64,000 nt of DNA, from contig CM043944.1 of the NCBI GenBank assembly GCA_014529385.2, positions 56,615,268 to 56,679,267 of the forward strand. Direction: 5' to 3'. The notes beneath the pieces were generated by a model. That model saw only the letters and a program-made list of their open reading frames with translations, was not told the origin of the DNA and made no database searches. Origin of the DNA: Adiantum capillus-veneris. Lineage: Eukaryota; Streptophyta; Polypodiopsida; Polypodiales; Pteridaceae. A program made the translations under genes and the position numbers. This document shows, one piece after another, positions 21,801-30,296 of this stretch; the stretch's first letter is position 1; every line of letters begins with the position of its first letter.

Positions 21801-22559
21801 AGTCCTGCCATGCCGAAAGCAAAGCAATTGATGGCCATGCAACCACAGCCTGATGAGGAGCAGACCGAAGGTTCGGGGCGACGATTGAGAAGCAAAGCTT
21901 TGCCTATGCGGCTTGACGTTAGCAGTGCAGACAAAAACAGTGACTCTGCAGAAGAGGAAACGCCAACGCCGACTCCTGTGTCAGAAGGTAAGGTGATGCA
22001 AGCATTAATGGACCCTTTTATGGACTTCAAGGTTGACATAGATTGTCAGGCAGAGCGCAACGCCATATGGTTGCAGCAGGTAGGATTGTATGAGTTTGCG
22101 ATTCTGCCTTGGGAAGAATGTAGAAACAATGTATATGCAAAGTCTCAGTTGGAAATACTTAGGAAGACTAAGGGGAGAGTGTCACCGCATGTGGTACTCA
22201 ATGTGGAGTTGGTGTCTGAGGTGTTCAAGCTGCCTTTGCATCCTAATACACCTATTCCAAAGTGTTTAGAGGAAGCACTGAAAAAGGAGTTTGGTCCAAG
22301 AGAAGGAGGCAGGCAGTATTACATGTTAAAGAATGTGGCATATGCTAGGAGAGAGCAGCTTAAGTGGTACTTGGAGAGGCTATGCTTTATTCTGAAGTTT
22401 GATTATATGTCAAAAGAAAACTTTGCACCATTAAGCTATGCAGAGCAGGGAGGAGAAGTGAGCTGGGCTCACTGGGTGTATGAAAAGTTGGCAGCAGAGA
22501 TTCATTCTTCAGACAAGAGGAAGACACAGGCAAATAGTAGGTTATGTGGTTACTTGTGA
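15900..22559 (+). CDS. gypsy-1 Gag-Pol polyprotein continuous with a third-ORF region
   Basis: 2,219 codons from the first ATG after the PBS. Gag lies at about residues 112-270, followed by a Ser/Asp/Glu-rich linker (about 275-320) and two zinc knuckles: CX2CX4HX4C at 355-368 and a CX2CX4HX5C variant starting at 425. The protease has D-G-G-S at 667-670 where D-S/T-G is usual. RT starts near 977, with its catalytic F-V-D-D at D1115-D1116. RNase H has D1261 in F-V-D-A-S. Integrase has an HHCC finger near 1470-1510 and a D1541, D1602, E1638 triad with 35 residues between the last two. The frame stays open through the integrase C-terminus (to about 1830), a poorly conserved stretch, and from Met1971 a segment ending near 2200 that resembles the plant-transposon domain seen after integrase in Athila-type elements (inference). 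Gag, RT, RNase H and integrase residues look intact. Confidence 0.93.
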   Translation: MSEGDRRVGRVYYTRAQAQAGNIDPFNYDHDNQQSPDAQGQQPVDQGGVGSGATGEERVRQFIGALFLARRTTRRRIQFDPLQGATRQRPRRPAQPIPMAQPPPNPKVKAAKFRAGSKEDADCHVAQLETKWQASGYQVMYADGVKMEQFAATLEGKAMSWFSQYGIAHFATYNALKQAFLQRFRKEKTPTDVLRKLRDIKQNKMLVEDYAQKFRILVERLQGNERPTNETLAGYFLKGLRSSLKGAVASIDIAGGMDDLVTAAARVEKRLGMTKSKGKEDSDSDSEEASEDTDSSGNSDSDSPSDSDEETEKRKKKQSSKKKKVKQKQSIEQDLVGKLKKFGYSVVAPKEKVYCHICERDGHSTASCWYNPKNRGQTTPNIGRGRPKIGANQAVPFRGRPPFQRTRPPRPPWREQENNNNRRPCVYCGAPDHWVGPNCALWVKHRQERGMPIVRYNQPNQPENQQQQQQQNQPAAQANVILFDVFSQDEQIQDTDQEHEQQGNEEEHQWACDCNQCVQEDHVEVLAVTRSKDKAPLDWKEQKGVRDRVTKRIAKHQAKQVDIEDDPKEKEEQNKGSKEVENKQDKDWFEILISSPLQLSLDQLLQLVPAFKDRLFRKLQNLNGLGTMDRQFSPAAANRIDPADVDFVVPVIKVHFLGENFDDVLLDGGSGVNILREAMYKRMELGAMARAPFQVKMADQSRVQPLGILKAQEIQVSGLSFFVNFVVLRMSDSAAAYEMLLGRPWFRLAKVRQDWGENVVILKKGKKKVTIPMRGRKMVPLSEKPLFAQTINFADEVTGDQEEEFLKANPTVVPVFEVDVESMLRQGKEQDEPDTGLAPRQTVQGKELLQLVDQKYAMSDKEQIQQEEKEARDMAEKIYEKKFGASSRVEKEELQELNFGTEAEPRMVKVSAHIQGEFLAQLLQLLVDYKDVFAWDYSQVRGIDPALHQHRINLKEGAKPIVQQRYRMNPNFAKQVKEELDKLLAVGFIKPVHEVSWLSPILVVPKKNGALRVCVDYRKLNAAAINDPFPMPFCDAVLDAVAGHEMYSFLDGFSGYNQISVAESDQHKTAFITEWGAFAYTVMSFGLTNGPPSFNFVAHKVFEPYLQDFMRVFVDDFSVFGKKDKHLLHLKLCFERCRQFRMALNPYKSVIAVRSGILLGHVVSEAGMAIDVKKIEAIQAAPVPTNVKELMRFVGQTKWHSRYLRYLSNVCLPLTQLTKKDVAFVWDEPQQKSFQMLKKMISVAPILQPPDWSLPFHVFVDASDIAIGAVLMQEKEKGWFRPVYYASRVLTGAERNYPVTEREALGMVYALNKFRHYLLGNKIVFHVDHQALLYLIKKPLLTGRLARWMLLLQEFDFQIEHTPGKEHVIADYLSRIEKGEAPTGVDDALPDAQLFDVQTTVTESWYDQLLMFLTDGTIPREFNADQRRKFALKTRPYLVIAGALYKKGIDQVIRRCVPEFEQSAVLQEAHSGTAGGHFSGDITGKKILQAGLWWPTVLKDAHDYAKRCVICQKTGQPDSNRDRMGDHPILPLEPFQKWGLDFVGPVKPTSKRGCRYILVATDYCTKWVEAVALKDNKASSVARFLYHNIMTRFGCPVELVSDRGTHFLNEVISELTRTHMIMHKKSTAYHPQANGQAESSNKTLVRILKNIVTENQKDWDDKLDSSLWSFRTAFKVTTGMTPFKLVYGLEAVVPMEFVVPSLRVSVEKQSPKLSVLHRNKYLMQLEEDRLVSSYITEVIQRRRQAWVTKNVKFKIFQVGDWVMLYNSKLGPHPGKLSLRYQGPYQIVQDKGQGKFVIADVFGTRVEKAVNGFRLKKFQGKPPHLDWPSVACMTVIPLQPGDSESAKGKGKMLACMDLRRSFHSIPYNSQVGGIRQFQRAHPIQHCRCWKSTCVGTDQVGIFNKKLLGPINNFGECAEKKFRSTSRIPGGDMCAWCSEYNHTCNKSSVRPVHMQQSRGFGFSLEEALFSPAMPKAKQLMAMQPQPDEEQTEGSGRRLRSKALPMRLDVSSADKNSDSAEEETPTPTPVSEGKVMQALMDPFMDFKVDIDCQAERNAIWLQQVGLYEFAILPWEECRNNVYAKSQLEILRKTKGRVSPHVVLNVELVSEVFKLPLHPNTPIPKCLEEALKKEFGPREGGRQYYMLKNVAYARREQLKWYLERLCFILKFDYMSKENFAPLSYAEQGGEVSWAHWVYEKLAAEIHSSDKRKTQANSRLCGYL

Positions 22560-23237
22560 GCATTGTTTTTTTTTGCACAGAGAGTACAGAATGGTGAAGC
22601 AAGGTGGCCTGTGAAAGCAGAAAAACTGGTGCAGGAGAAGCAGCAGCCAGTTCAGATTGAGCATCCCATCATGGTGCATTCTGAAAAGATAGGATTTGTG
22701 AAGTTTAATGCTAAGCATATGGAGGCTTATGAGGATTTGGTGAAAGCCAAATATACTCCAGGAGAGGCCTTTGAAGAAATCACAGCAAAAATGCAGTTTG
22801 CAGAATTTGGCACCATGGATGTTGATTCACCAATGCAGGTAAAAGCAGAGGAAACACCAATAAAGCTTGGTAAGGCTTTCACATTATCCAACAAGAGGAA
22901 GAAGTCTGAACCAGTCAGCAGAGTGTTTTCTAGATTAGATTTCAGTGCTGAGGAAGTCTCTGGAGTATCAGTAGACACTGGGAAATTGGACAGTGATAAA
23001 GTAGTTCAGATGCTGCAGCAGGTGCAAGAATTTGTGAGGCAGCAGAATAATATGCTGAAGGTTCAGAGTATGCAAGCTGAAAGGAATGCAGAAAAATTGA
23101 TGGAGTTTAAAGGACAGGTGTCACAGGTGAAAGAGTTTGAAGAGCAGATAGCTATGATGAAAGTAAAGTATGAGCAGGATATGGAGGAAACAGAAGATGG
23201 AGTTAGCAAAAGTGAAGAGATCATTGGGGGAGTTTAA
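22560..23237 (+). pseudogene. gypsy-1 third ORF, first downstream part
   Basis: The same frame as the polyprotein continues after the TGA at 22,557-22,559. It has no in-frame ATG until 22,671, so it is unlikely to start independently. The stop is followed immediately by a T-run and GCACAG (to 22,580), which looks like a plant 3' splice site. The encoded segment is polar, with an Ala/Glu/Gln-rich stretch from about 22,980 that should form a coiled coil (many Q-Q and leucine heptads). The frame ends at 23,237, but its natural continuation is in the +1 frame. No enzymatic motif seen. Confidence 0.6.
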
Positions 23238-23892
23238 GCAATGGACTGAGAAAGTGGAGGCAACGGTTGCTTTGGAATTGGAAGACATGGCAAAGAGGAA
23301 TGCAGAGTTACAGGTCACTGTGGAGATGCAGAGGTTGATATTGGAACCTTTGCAGATACTAGAGCAACAGATGTTGGCACAGGAGGAAATTAGCTTGAGT
23401 GCAGTATTAATGAAAGAAGGAGAAGTGTCTATTCTCAAGCAACAGTTAGCTTTGGTTGCACAGGAGATGTGGCAAAAGACCAAGGAAAGAATGAGATTTG
23501 TCATTAAGTATCCATATGAGGTGCTAAAGGCAGGGTTAGTGCATGAGGTAGAAGCACAATTGTTGAAGAAAGTGGAGGAATTGCAAAAGGAGAGAGACTG
23601 TTTGAAGCAGCAGGTTCAGCAGATGGAAGAGAATAAGAGACAGCAGCTTGCAGAGGCAGAAAAGAAAGAGGAGAATTTTACTAATAGTTTTTTGATGCAG
23701 GATGTAGCTGAGGAGAAAGTGGCAGAAGAGCAGATTGATACTGTGATTGTAGATAGAGCACAAGAGGTGGAAATGGGAAAAGCTGATGCAGCAGAGTCAG
23801 ATGCAGTAAAGGAAGCAGAGCTGGTGGATCATAAAGTGAATGATGAGGACCAGAGTAAGGAAGAAGCTGTGCAGCAGAGGGTGGATTCCTGA
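23170..23892 (+). pseudogene. gypsy-1 third ORF, coiled-coil C-terminal part (frameshifted)
   Basis: 240 codons in the frame +1 relative to the preceding part, overlapping it by 68 bases. It is rich in Glu, Lys, Gln and Leu, with long heptad-like stretches from about residue 15 to 170, then an acidic Glu/Ala/Val tail. The coiled coil begins in the upstream frame and continues here, so a single net frameshift between about 23,170 and 23,230, or a missed intron, best explains the split. Extra proteins at this position in plant gypsy elements are usually of unknown function; no transmembrane or env-like signature is visible. Confidence 0.6.
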
Positions 23893-23952
23893 TCAAGGGA
23901 TATGTGAATCCGGGTCAGATTTCTGCGAAATCTACCACCGGGGCGTGCCATG

Positions 23953-24332
23953 TGTTGAGAGGCACATGTTAGAAACTGACTCTGAATAGCTAAGTCGGAT
24001 TTTGACTTATCGGATATTTACTGAGCTGTATTTTGCTAAGTCGGATGTAACTGTCTTTCAGTTGCAGTCTGCTGAATGTCTTGTGACTGGGTAGTTAAGT
24101 CGGATTTATCTATATAAGTGGGGAATGTATCTGCGCAAGAGGTATCTGTTCTCTGATATGAATGTGATGATGATGGTGCAGTGCAGCAACTATTCAGTGT
24201 ATTGTCTCTGCTTACTCTGATATTTTTGAGTAGTCATGTTTACTGTGTCTGAATTGTTGTTAATGAAGTATGGTGGAGTAGATGGTTATTCTTGCTGTGT
24301 ATGATGTTCATGTGTTGAACTAACCCACAACA
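23953..24332 (+). repeat. gypsy-1 3' LTR
   Basis: 380 bp, identical to the 5' LTR by eye except one base (24,319). TATA box at 24,111-24,118. Flanked on the right by ACCCA. Confidence 0.97.
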
Positions 24333-24595
24333 ACCCATATCCTTGACATGGGCCTTTAATGTGTCTAATATGCATTGGCATTGACCTCAAGTTTTTGCCA
24401 CATGGTCAAATTTTCAGGCTAATCTAAAGGTACATCCCAATGTATATTAGCTTAGTAATAGAGTGTAATATATATGGGAGGTGGTACACTCCGTGATTGC
24501 AACCCATAGTCTTGACATGGTCCTTTAATATTTCTAATAATCCTCAACATGAGCTTCAAGTTTGTGCCACATGGTCAAATTTTAAGGCTACTCTT
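24333..24595. repeat. Direct duplication at the gypsy-1 insertion site
   Basis: 24,333-24,430 and about 24,501-24,595 share acccata, tcttgacatgg, cctttaat and gccacatggtcaaatttt in the same order (spacing about 167 bp). The shared motif ccacatggtcaaatttt is the opposite-strand form of the palindrome scattered through 2-8.6 kb, linking this site to that family. Confidence 0.7.
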
Positions 24596-25440
24596 GACCT
24601 GGATGTTTTTCCAAGTGTCTTTACAAAATTTATTTAAAGTAGAGACCTTGTGGACCTCCTCATTGGAGACAAGGTGGTTGCAAATGGGAGAGTATATTCA
24701 ACCAAACCTAGTGTTTTATGCCATGCTGAACTACTTGGAGATGGGAACTTGTCAGTTTCTATTCAAAACGGCCAAAGGATGCATTTGACCCAATGGTGGG
24801 TGTAAATCAGGGAGACTAATTTGTGCTTGCCCGTGCTGACCTTCAGAATCAATTTATCCAATATGGCTTGGAGTTGCACAAAGTGACATAGACATGGAAA
24901 GGTATTCAAATAATGTCAAAAAAATCCTTATACAATATTGGGCCCCAATTTTCACTCGTCAAAATGCAATGGATGTGGATGTTTACTCAAATTGCTGTGA
25001 GAAATATTGGATGTGTAATATCAAGGATCCTAAACGATGGGAAGCAATAGAAAGTATTGTCTTCTCTTGGATGCCAAGCAAAGGCATTCCCAAAAAAGTC
25101 AAAATTCCTACAAGGTTGTGACAAGGACCAAAGAAAGTTTAAAAGATTCTTTTGAGTAAAAGATGTGGCATGGGATTCCAACAAACCAAATTAAGGTGTT
25201 TTTGAACACTGGTTTTTATCAACTCTCTTATTTTAACAATTCTAAGAATGATATCTTCAACTAATATGAACCATTCAGTAGCTTCCAACCAAAGGCATTT
25301 TCCAATAATCTTAGTGCACTTTATGCACCAATCTCAATTCCAAATTAATGAAATTCTCAAACTTACGAAATTTGTATTGAATTCACATTTCCAAAATGTG
25401 TCAAAAGTCTCATACTCTCTAATAAGGTGTTAGTTATGAA
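24596..25440. other. Intergenic DNA, no gene recognised
   Basis: Short frames only; no recognisable domain or repeat edge. Confidence 0.45.
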
Positions 25441-25442
25441 TA

Positions 25443-27160
25443 GTGGATGAAGGTGTTCTACAAGATCTTCAGCATGATGATGAGGAAAAATACCATGATT
25501 CGAGGAGCGACGACTTAGGGAACGATGTCGAAGACGAACTTTCAAGTGACTATAACATAACTCCCTTATTTACGATAAAGGTATTGAAGGAAACTAATGA
25601 GGTTTATGAGTGTGAAAGTAAAAAAGGTTAGATAGATAACTACATCCTGGAGCATGATGCCAAAGTGAAAACAAAGGAAGCAGAGAAACCACGAGAATAT
25701 GTCATCATTGACATACGTAAAGAATCAGTCAAAGTTGTTTGAAAGAAGCCAACTCCAGGAAAAGCACAAATGAAAGTATATGAAGAAACAAAGTTTCAAG
25801 TTCAACATCAAATGCTCAAGAAACGCAAGATCAAGAGAAGAACAAGGATAACAAAGAAGATTAATTGTCTTCTACAAAGATCAAATTTAGCATATGTGGA
25901 GAAACATAACTTAAAATCACATGTTCAGATTTGATAGATAGCACAAAGAATCTAATGACTTATGGAACGTGGATCATGATGGGAAAGCCGCCAATCAAAG
26001 AGCTAGAAGGAACAGTGTACACAATTTCAAAAAATTTGATTCCTAGCTTTGGCATGACAGAAGCTGTACTCGAGTTGAGTATTGGGAATTCAAGGATAAC
26101 TTCTATATAATTTTCTCCCATCACATCAATGAGAGTCTGGTCCTAACAAAAAGCTGGAGAAACATCTTCTTTCAACCACAAGGAAAAAATTTAACAACAA
26201 CGCCATCATAAGCCCCAAAAGCACCTCAAGTCAATTCAAAAAAAGAGCAACCAAGCATTGTAGAAAAGGATAAAGCTAAGGTAAACAATGAAGTAGATCA
26301 ACCTTGCAAGACGACTGTACCTTCAACGAGCCTCCATCAAACTTTTCGCATAGCCTCTACATCAAGAGCCATCCCATCAACAATGCAATGGAAACCAAAG
26401 CAAAAAGTCTATTAACAACCAAAGCGTCCATCACAAATAAGCATCCATAAAAAGCCAAAGAGAATCAACCAAGTGTTGGTATCCAAAGAGCACATCAAAG
26501 TCAAAGACCGAGTTTGGATACATGAAGCACAAGTTCAACCTTAACAACAAAAGGTCATCGGGTGGGTAGCATCAAATGACTCAATCACTTCTCAGGGCTA
26601 CTTTCAAGTAAACACCAATGTTTGGCTGAAAATATTAAAGTAACAGACTGTATCTACTCATTCAAGCAACAAGTTCTACAAAGAGCAAGTTGAACTATCA
26701 ACAGAAGACAAACAACTCAAGCAAGAGAAAGAACAACATCAAAAGACAAAAGAAAGGATCTTCAAAGAAGCAAGCAATACGACAAGTATGGGTACCAAAG
26801 TCATACCTCACCCAAGATACCCAATGCAAATAGATGCATCAACGGATGATTCCAATCAAGTTACTCGAAGAGCAAGTATTTTATGAAGGTAATACTCCAA
26901 TATGGTTACCAAAAGTAGTAGCTCGTGCAAGGTTCCACCCAATGAAAAGTGTTCAAAGAAACAACCAAACGCCAATAAAAGCCAGTCAAAATTGAGGGTG
27001 ATGCAACCTCTAATTGGACACCTTGTTTCCAACTACAAAAGCAAGGATTTTACAATGGAAACAATAAAATATGGATAGCCAAGCCTAATCTCCATCAAGC
27101 CAAAGCAGAAGAGCAAATGCCAAAGACGGTCACACAATGACCAACAACAAGGTCCCTGCT
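25443..27160 (+). pseudogene. Decayed coding region of unknown, probably retroelement, origin
   Basis: A 62-codon frame (25,443-25,631; acidic, D/E-rich) is followed by more than 1.4 kb in which long stretches read as Lys/Gln/Glu-rich protein in shifting plus frames with scattered stops. Several segments carry a W-V-P-K, W-L-P-K or similar motif (about 26,480, 26,790 and 26,900), suggesting an internally repetitive protein. I do not recognise the family. Lys/Gln richness and the retroelement neighbourhood suggest an old gag or accessory ORF, but this is inference only. Confidence 0.35.
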
Positions 27161-27426
27161 AGGAGTATTTCTTTTACGGTTTTTTTTTCCAAAAAGTGTC
27201 CTCTAGATCAACCAGCATGAGCTTTCTCAAGGATGGGCAAGTACTCATGTTCTGCAGCATAATTTCTTAAGTAGTCATCCACTCCTTTTTTATAAAGTTA
27301 GTTTTCAATAATAGTATAGTTTTTGGCTTTGTGTTGAATTGACCATATTCTAGCTCTGCTCAAGCTCTGGTAGTCCACCTTCCTCCAAGTACTCTACAAT
27401 GTAATTTGCCCACTTGGGTGTTGTTG

Positions 27427-27684
27427 TTATCCTAAACAATGTAGCATGATTATTGGCTTGTTGATTGCGCAAGCATCATAGGAGTTAACATAGTAATGTA
27501 CATTTTTCTGCATGTGAGGCCAATACACTCCAAGTAGCATCAATCTCTGATATGTTTGTGTTATTGCATTATGGATACTCATTATTTGTACATGAGCTTG
27601 TTGTAGATATATGTCTTTTTTGCATGGTTTGATGCATAACCTATCCCGTTCCTGTTTATATAACCATCCTGCAATCAACACCAA
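27427..27684 (-). pseudogene. Ty3/gypsy integrase zinc-finger fragment
   Basis: The 85-codon minus frame contains an integrase H2C2-like segment: A-H-V-Q-I-M-S-I-H, then a spacer, then L-G-V-Y-W-P-H-M-Q-K-N-V-H-Y-Y-V and a degenerate C-terminal half (S-Y-D-A-C where C-x2-C is expected, so one cysteine is lost). The catalytic core is not found downstream on that strand, so this is an isolated relic on the strand opposite to its neighbours. Confidence 0.6.
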
Positions 27685-27934
27685 ATTGTGAGTTTTCTCT
27701 ACAATGGATGGTTGTCTCTAGATTTACAGTGAGCCAATAATGAGCAATTGTATAACCTGTTCACTCCACCTTGGTACCATATGGATGTTGAAGAGTTAAG
27801 AGTCAAGCAAAATCATCTTCAATCCCTAAAGGAGATTCCCCATGCAGCATTCACGACAAATGGTTTGCTCTCTGGTGGGACTAGCAGTATCAAACTGTTT
27901 GCACTGAAATCTCCTTGCAAGACCATTTTGGGGT

Positions 27935-28070
27935 TCATGGATTACGATCCATGTTTTGCAATATTTCTAAATTGTAACTGCAATAGTGGGATATTGATTT
28001 TACCAGCATAGTTTTACCCATCTTTTTCTTGCAATTGGAAGTAGGGGGTCATGGATCACGATCCATGTTC
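27935..28070. repeat. Pair of catggatyacgatccatg palindromes
   Basis: The imperfect palindrome catggatyacgatccatg occurs at about 27,938-27,955 and 28,051-28,068. Each copy is followed by tt. The sequence in between is unrelated. Confidence 0.7.
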
Positions 28071-29112
28071 CACCCCATTTCTTGACTTGATTATAGGATT
28101 GATTTTTGCTATGTGAGACGAGCATTTCCATGTACTTGTTTTGAATTTTGACCTTGGTTTGCCTTCCCAAAAGTTCTCTATCAGTTTTTCCGAAAAAAGA
28201 ATGATTTGATTGATGAAATTTTGGTGAAAATTTTTGTGCACTGGTAACCATACAAGACTGTTTATGTACTGATAAGAAGCATACACGTTGTCGTGTTGTG
28301 ACACGTACATAGTGGGAACGCATGCTACAAGATCTATCTTGTATTTTTTTAGATACATAATTATATTTCCTATAGTGTACATATGCATATTTAAGTATAA
28401 TAATAAGCCTTCTATCTCATCCTATTATTTTTCTCAAGGGTAACCTATCCTTACTTTACCATCAGAAAATACTATGGGAAAAGCATCAATAGCTCCGCCT
28501 CTTTAACTTGGGGCAAAAAGCATTGATTCTTTATTTCTACTATTTCATTATCATCTTACACCCTAGCTAGATCCTATATCTAGGGTAAAATCCAATATAT
28601 ATATATTCTACGTATTTTTATACTTTTCTTATATTTCTTTTTAAATAGCTACTATGAGAGAATCAAATCCTAGTGGGACACTAGGTGGCATGATTTCAAA
28701 GATACACTTATTTTAATGCATTATTGTAAGCATGATTACAAAACTTTGTCAAGGAGCAATGTCATGCTTTCATATGGCATGAGGTGTCCTTGTGAATTAA
28801 ATAAAAGTCTAGGCTAAGGAGACCACATGAAGACTTTTGCTGCCATAAATGGACCCTATTTTGATGAATTTTTTACACAAGGTTACAATCCGAATTGAAA
28901 AACGATTTTAGAATGAAAATCGTAGCTAATGAGCTGAAGTTTTTGCCCATATTTTTACTTTTTTCTTTGGAGCCACGGTTGAGGAGATATGATCAAAATA
29001 CTGGACCCCAGTCTGCCCACATCATGCAAGGACAACTCATTTCCAACTTTTCCAATTCATGTTCACACTGGCTCCTCTCTTCTTGTGTAAAACCTTGGGG
29101 GTTCCCTTCACC

Positions 29113-29120
29113 TATAAAAG
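29113..29120 (+). promoter_or_regulatory. gypsy-2 LTR TATA box
   Basis: CCTATAAAAGGGG context, identical in the 3' LTR (about 35,401-35,408). Expected start of transcription near 29,145. Confidence 0.75.
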
Positions 29121-29661
29121 GGGACCTCTTCTTCCTTGGAAAGAACTCAAGCATTCAAGCCATTGATGAGAGGAATTCTTGAGGGAGTGAGTAGTAATGC
29201 CTAATTGTACTTAGCCCCATTAACATAAGCCAAGCCTACACTTTCTCCTAGAGGAAGACTAGCCATTCTTGTACACTATCCTTGGAAGATCAAATCTAAT
29301 CAAAGAAGGTGTTGTACTTGGCGTATCAATCAACATTGAATTCTCCCCTCTTCTTCTCTCTCCCATCAATAATGGTGCTGAAGGGTTTCAAGTAAGATGT
29401 GTTCTACATTGATGTTTTCTTGATTTCTTGTTGTTTTCATTTTCATCCCTAATCCAACATATATATATGTATCTAATCTCATCTCCTTAACCAAACCTAT
29501 CTCTCTCATTCTTAGTAATTCATCCTCTCTAGGTTCGCTTTGTTACAGGTACATCTCTCCCCGCAGTATCCTTATTGCCTACGTGCAAGAATAGGGCTTG
29601 GGAGGGAAACTTCTCATCTCTTCACTTCTCTCATATCTACATTTCTCACATACTATCCTAG

Positions 29662-29880
29662 ATGAATAACCCACATGATGATCATTTCTATCGCTTTCAC
29701 TCTGTACGATCTATTAGAATTAACGTATGGATTAGCCGAAAAATACACTTTCAACAACGTATAGTGTTTCTCTTTGGCCCAGAAAGGCTTAATGAAATAC
29801 TTCTATCACCGGATCCCATCATACTACCTCTCATAGACTATAACTTTTCTTTTGACGTAAGCGTAGTTATCTTGCTATGA
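29662..29880 (+). CDS. LTR-encoded small ORF A (72 aa), unknown function
   Basis: ATG-initiated frame lying in the transcribed part of the 5' LTR, 0.5 kb downstream of the expected start site and before gag. The protein starts MNNP, is rich in Ile, Phe and Arg, and ends in a hydrophobic stretch. It aligns end to end with ORF B: shared landmarks are K-(I/L)-x-F-Q, then L-F-G-x-x-R-L, then I-L-P-x-I-x-Y-x-x-S-x-D-V, about 23 identities in 58 aligned positions by hand count, although the DNA is highly diverged. The second copy in the 3' LTR is also open, with four amino-acid changes. It ends ...CTATGA so that its stop overlaps the ATG of ORF B. I recognise no family; it may be a translated accessory protein or an element of leader regulation. 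Confidence 0.6.
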   Translation: MNNPHDDHFYRFHSVRSIRINVWISRKIHFQQRIVFLFGPERLNEILLSPDPIILPLIDYNFSFDVSVVILL

Positions 29881-30089
29881 ACCAAGAGGATTTGTACACA
29901 CAATTAATCCCAATCACTAGACAAAATATATATATTATGGTAAGCACAAAACTACAATTCCAAAGAACAATTCGTAGCCTATTTGGTCAGTCAAGATTGG
30001 ATGCCATTAACTCATCTATTAATCCTTTCATATTACCCATGATACGATATGACCATAGCCTTGATGTTTTCATTTTCGTATTGTTTTGA
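29877..30089 (+). CDS. LTR-encoded small ORF B (70 aa), paralogue of ORF A
   Basis: Starts at the ATG that shares ATGA with the ORF A stop, an arrangement suited to termination-reinitiation. The protein starts MNQE and contains K-L-Q-F-Q-R, S-L-F-G-Q-S-R-L, P-F-I-L-P-M-I-R-Y and S-L-D-V, matching ORF A in order and spacing. The 3' LTR copy (36,165-36,377) is identical at DNA level by eye, although the LTRs as a whole differ at about 1.5% of sites. About 250 bases separate its stop from the gag ATG at 30,344. No transmembrane helix is certain; the C-terminus is hydrophobic (V-F-I-F-V-L-F). Confidence 0.6.
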   Translation: MNQEDLYTQLIPITRQNIYIMVSTKLQFQRTIRSLFGQSRLDAINSSINPFILPMIRYDHSLDVFIFVLF

Positions 30090-30296
30090 CATTCTCCTTT
30101 GTGTTCTTTCTTTGTGTGTGTGAGCGCAAGAGAGAAAGAGTGAATCTTCTTTGATTGCACTTCTTTCCAAACCCTAGTCTTCATGACATCTATGGTTTAA
30201 CTCCTTCATATAGTTTTTGTTGAGTTCTCTCACAAACTCTCACAGCCATAAGCCCGGTGCTTTCCTGGCAAGACCGCAAATTTCTCGACATATTTT

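Larger units (their letters stand above)
15468..24337 (+). mobile_element. gypsy-1: complete young Ty3/gypsy LTR retrotransposon with target duplication
   Basis: The element spans 15,473-24,332 between 5-bp direct repeats ACCCA (15,468-15,472 and 24,333-24,337). The two 380-bp LTRs start TGTTGAGA and end CACAACA, and by eye differ at one position (C at 15,839, A at 24,319). A PBS follows the 5' LTR. The order gag, protease, RT, RNase H, integrase is that of Ty3/gypsy. Extra coding sequence follows the integrase, as in Athila/Tat-type plant elements, and I see no chromodomain. A polypurine tract is not obvious next to the 3' LTR; the nearest purine-rich stretch is about 80-100 bases upstream. 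Confidence 0.95.
28289..30290 (+). repeat. gypsy-2 5' LTR
   Basis: 2,002 bp, TGTCGTG...CGACA. The TATA box TATAAAAG is at 29,113-29,120, so U3 is about 0.85 kb and the rest (R plus U5) about 1.15 kb. R/U5 contains two overlapping small ORFs. The unusually long transcribed LTR part would form most of the mRNA leader upstream of gag. Confidence 0.93.

Noticed and set aside
22541-22580. 40-bp intron in the gypsy-1 polyprotein
   Set aside because: Too short for a plant intron and does not preserve frame; only the acceptor half is retained as a finding.
28895-29182. 95-codon frame in the gypsy-2 LTR (repeated at 35,183-35,470)
   Set aside because: It spans the TATA box and the expected transcription start, so it lies mostly in untranscribed U3; conservation follows simply from the LTR duplication.
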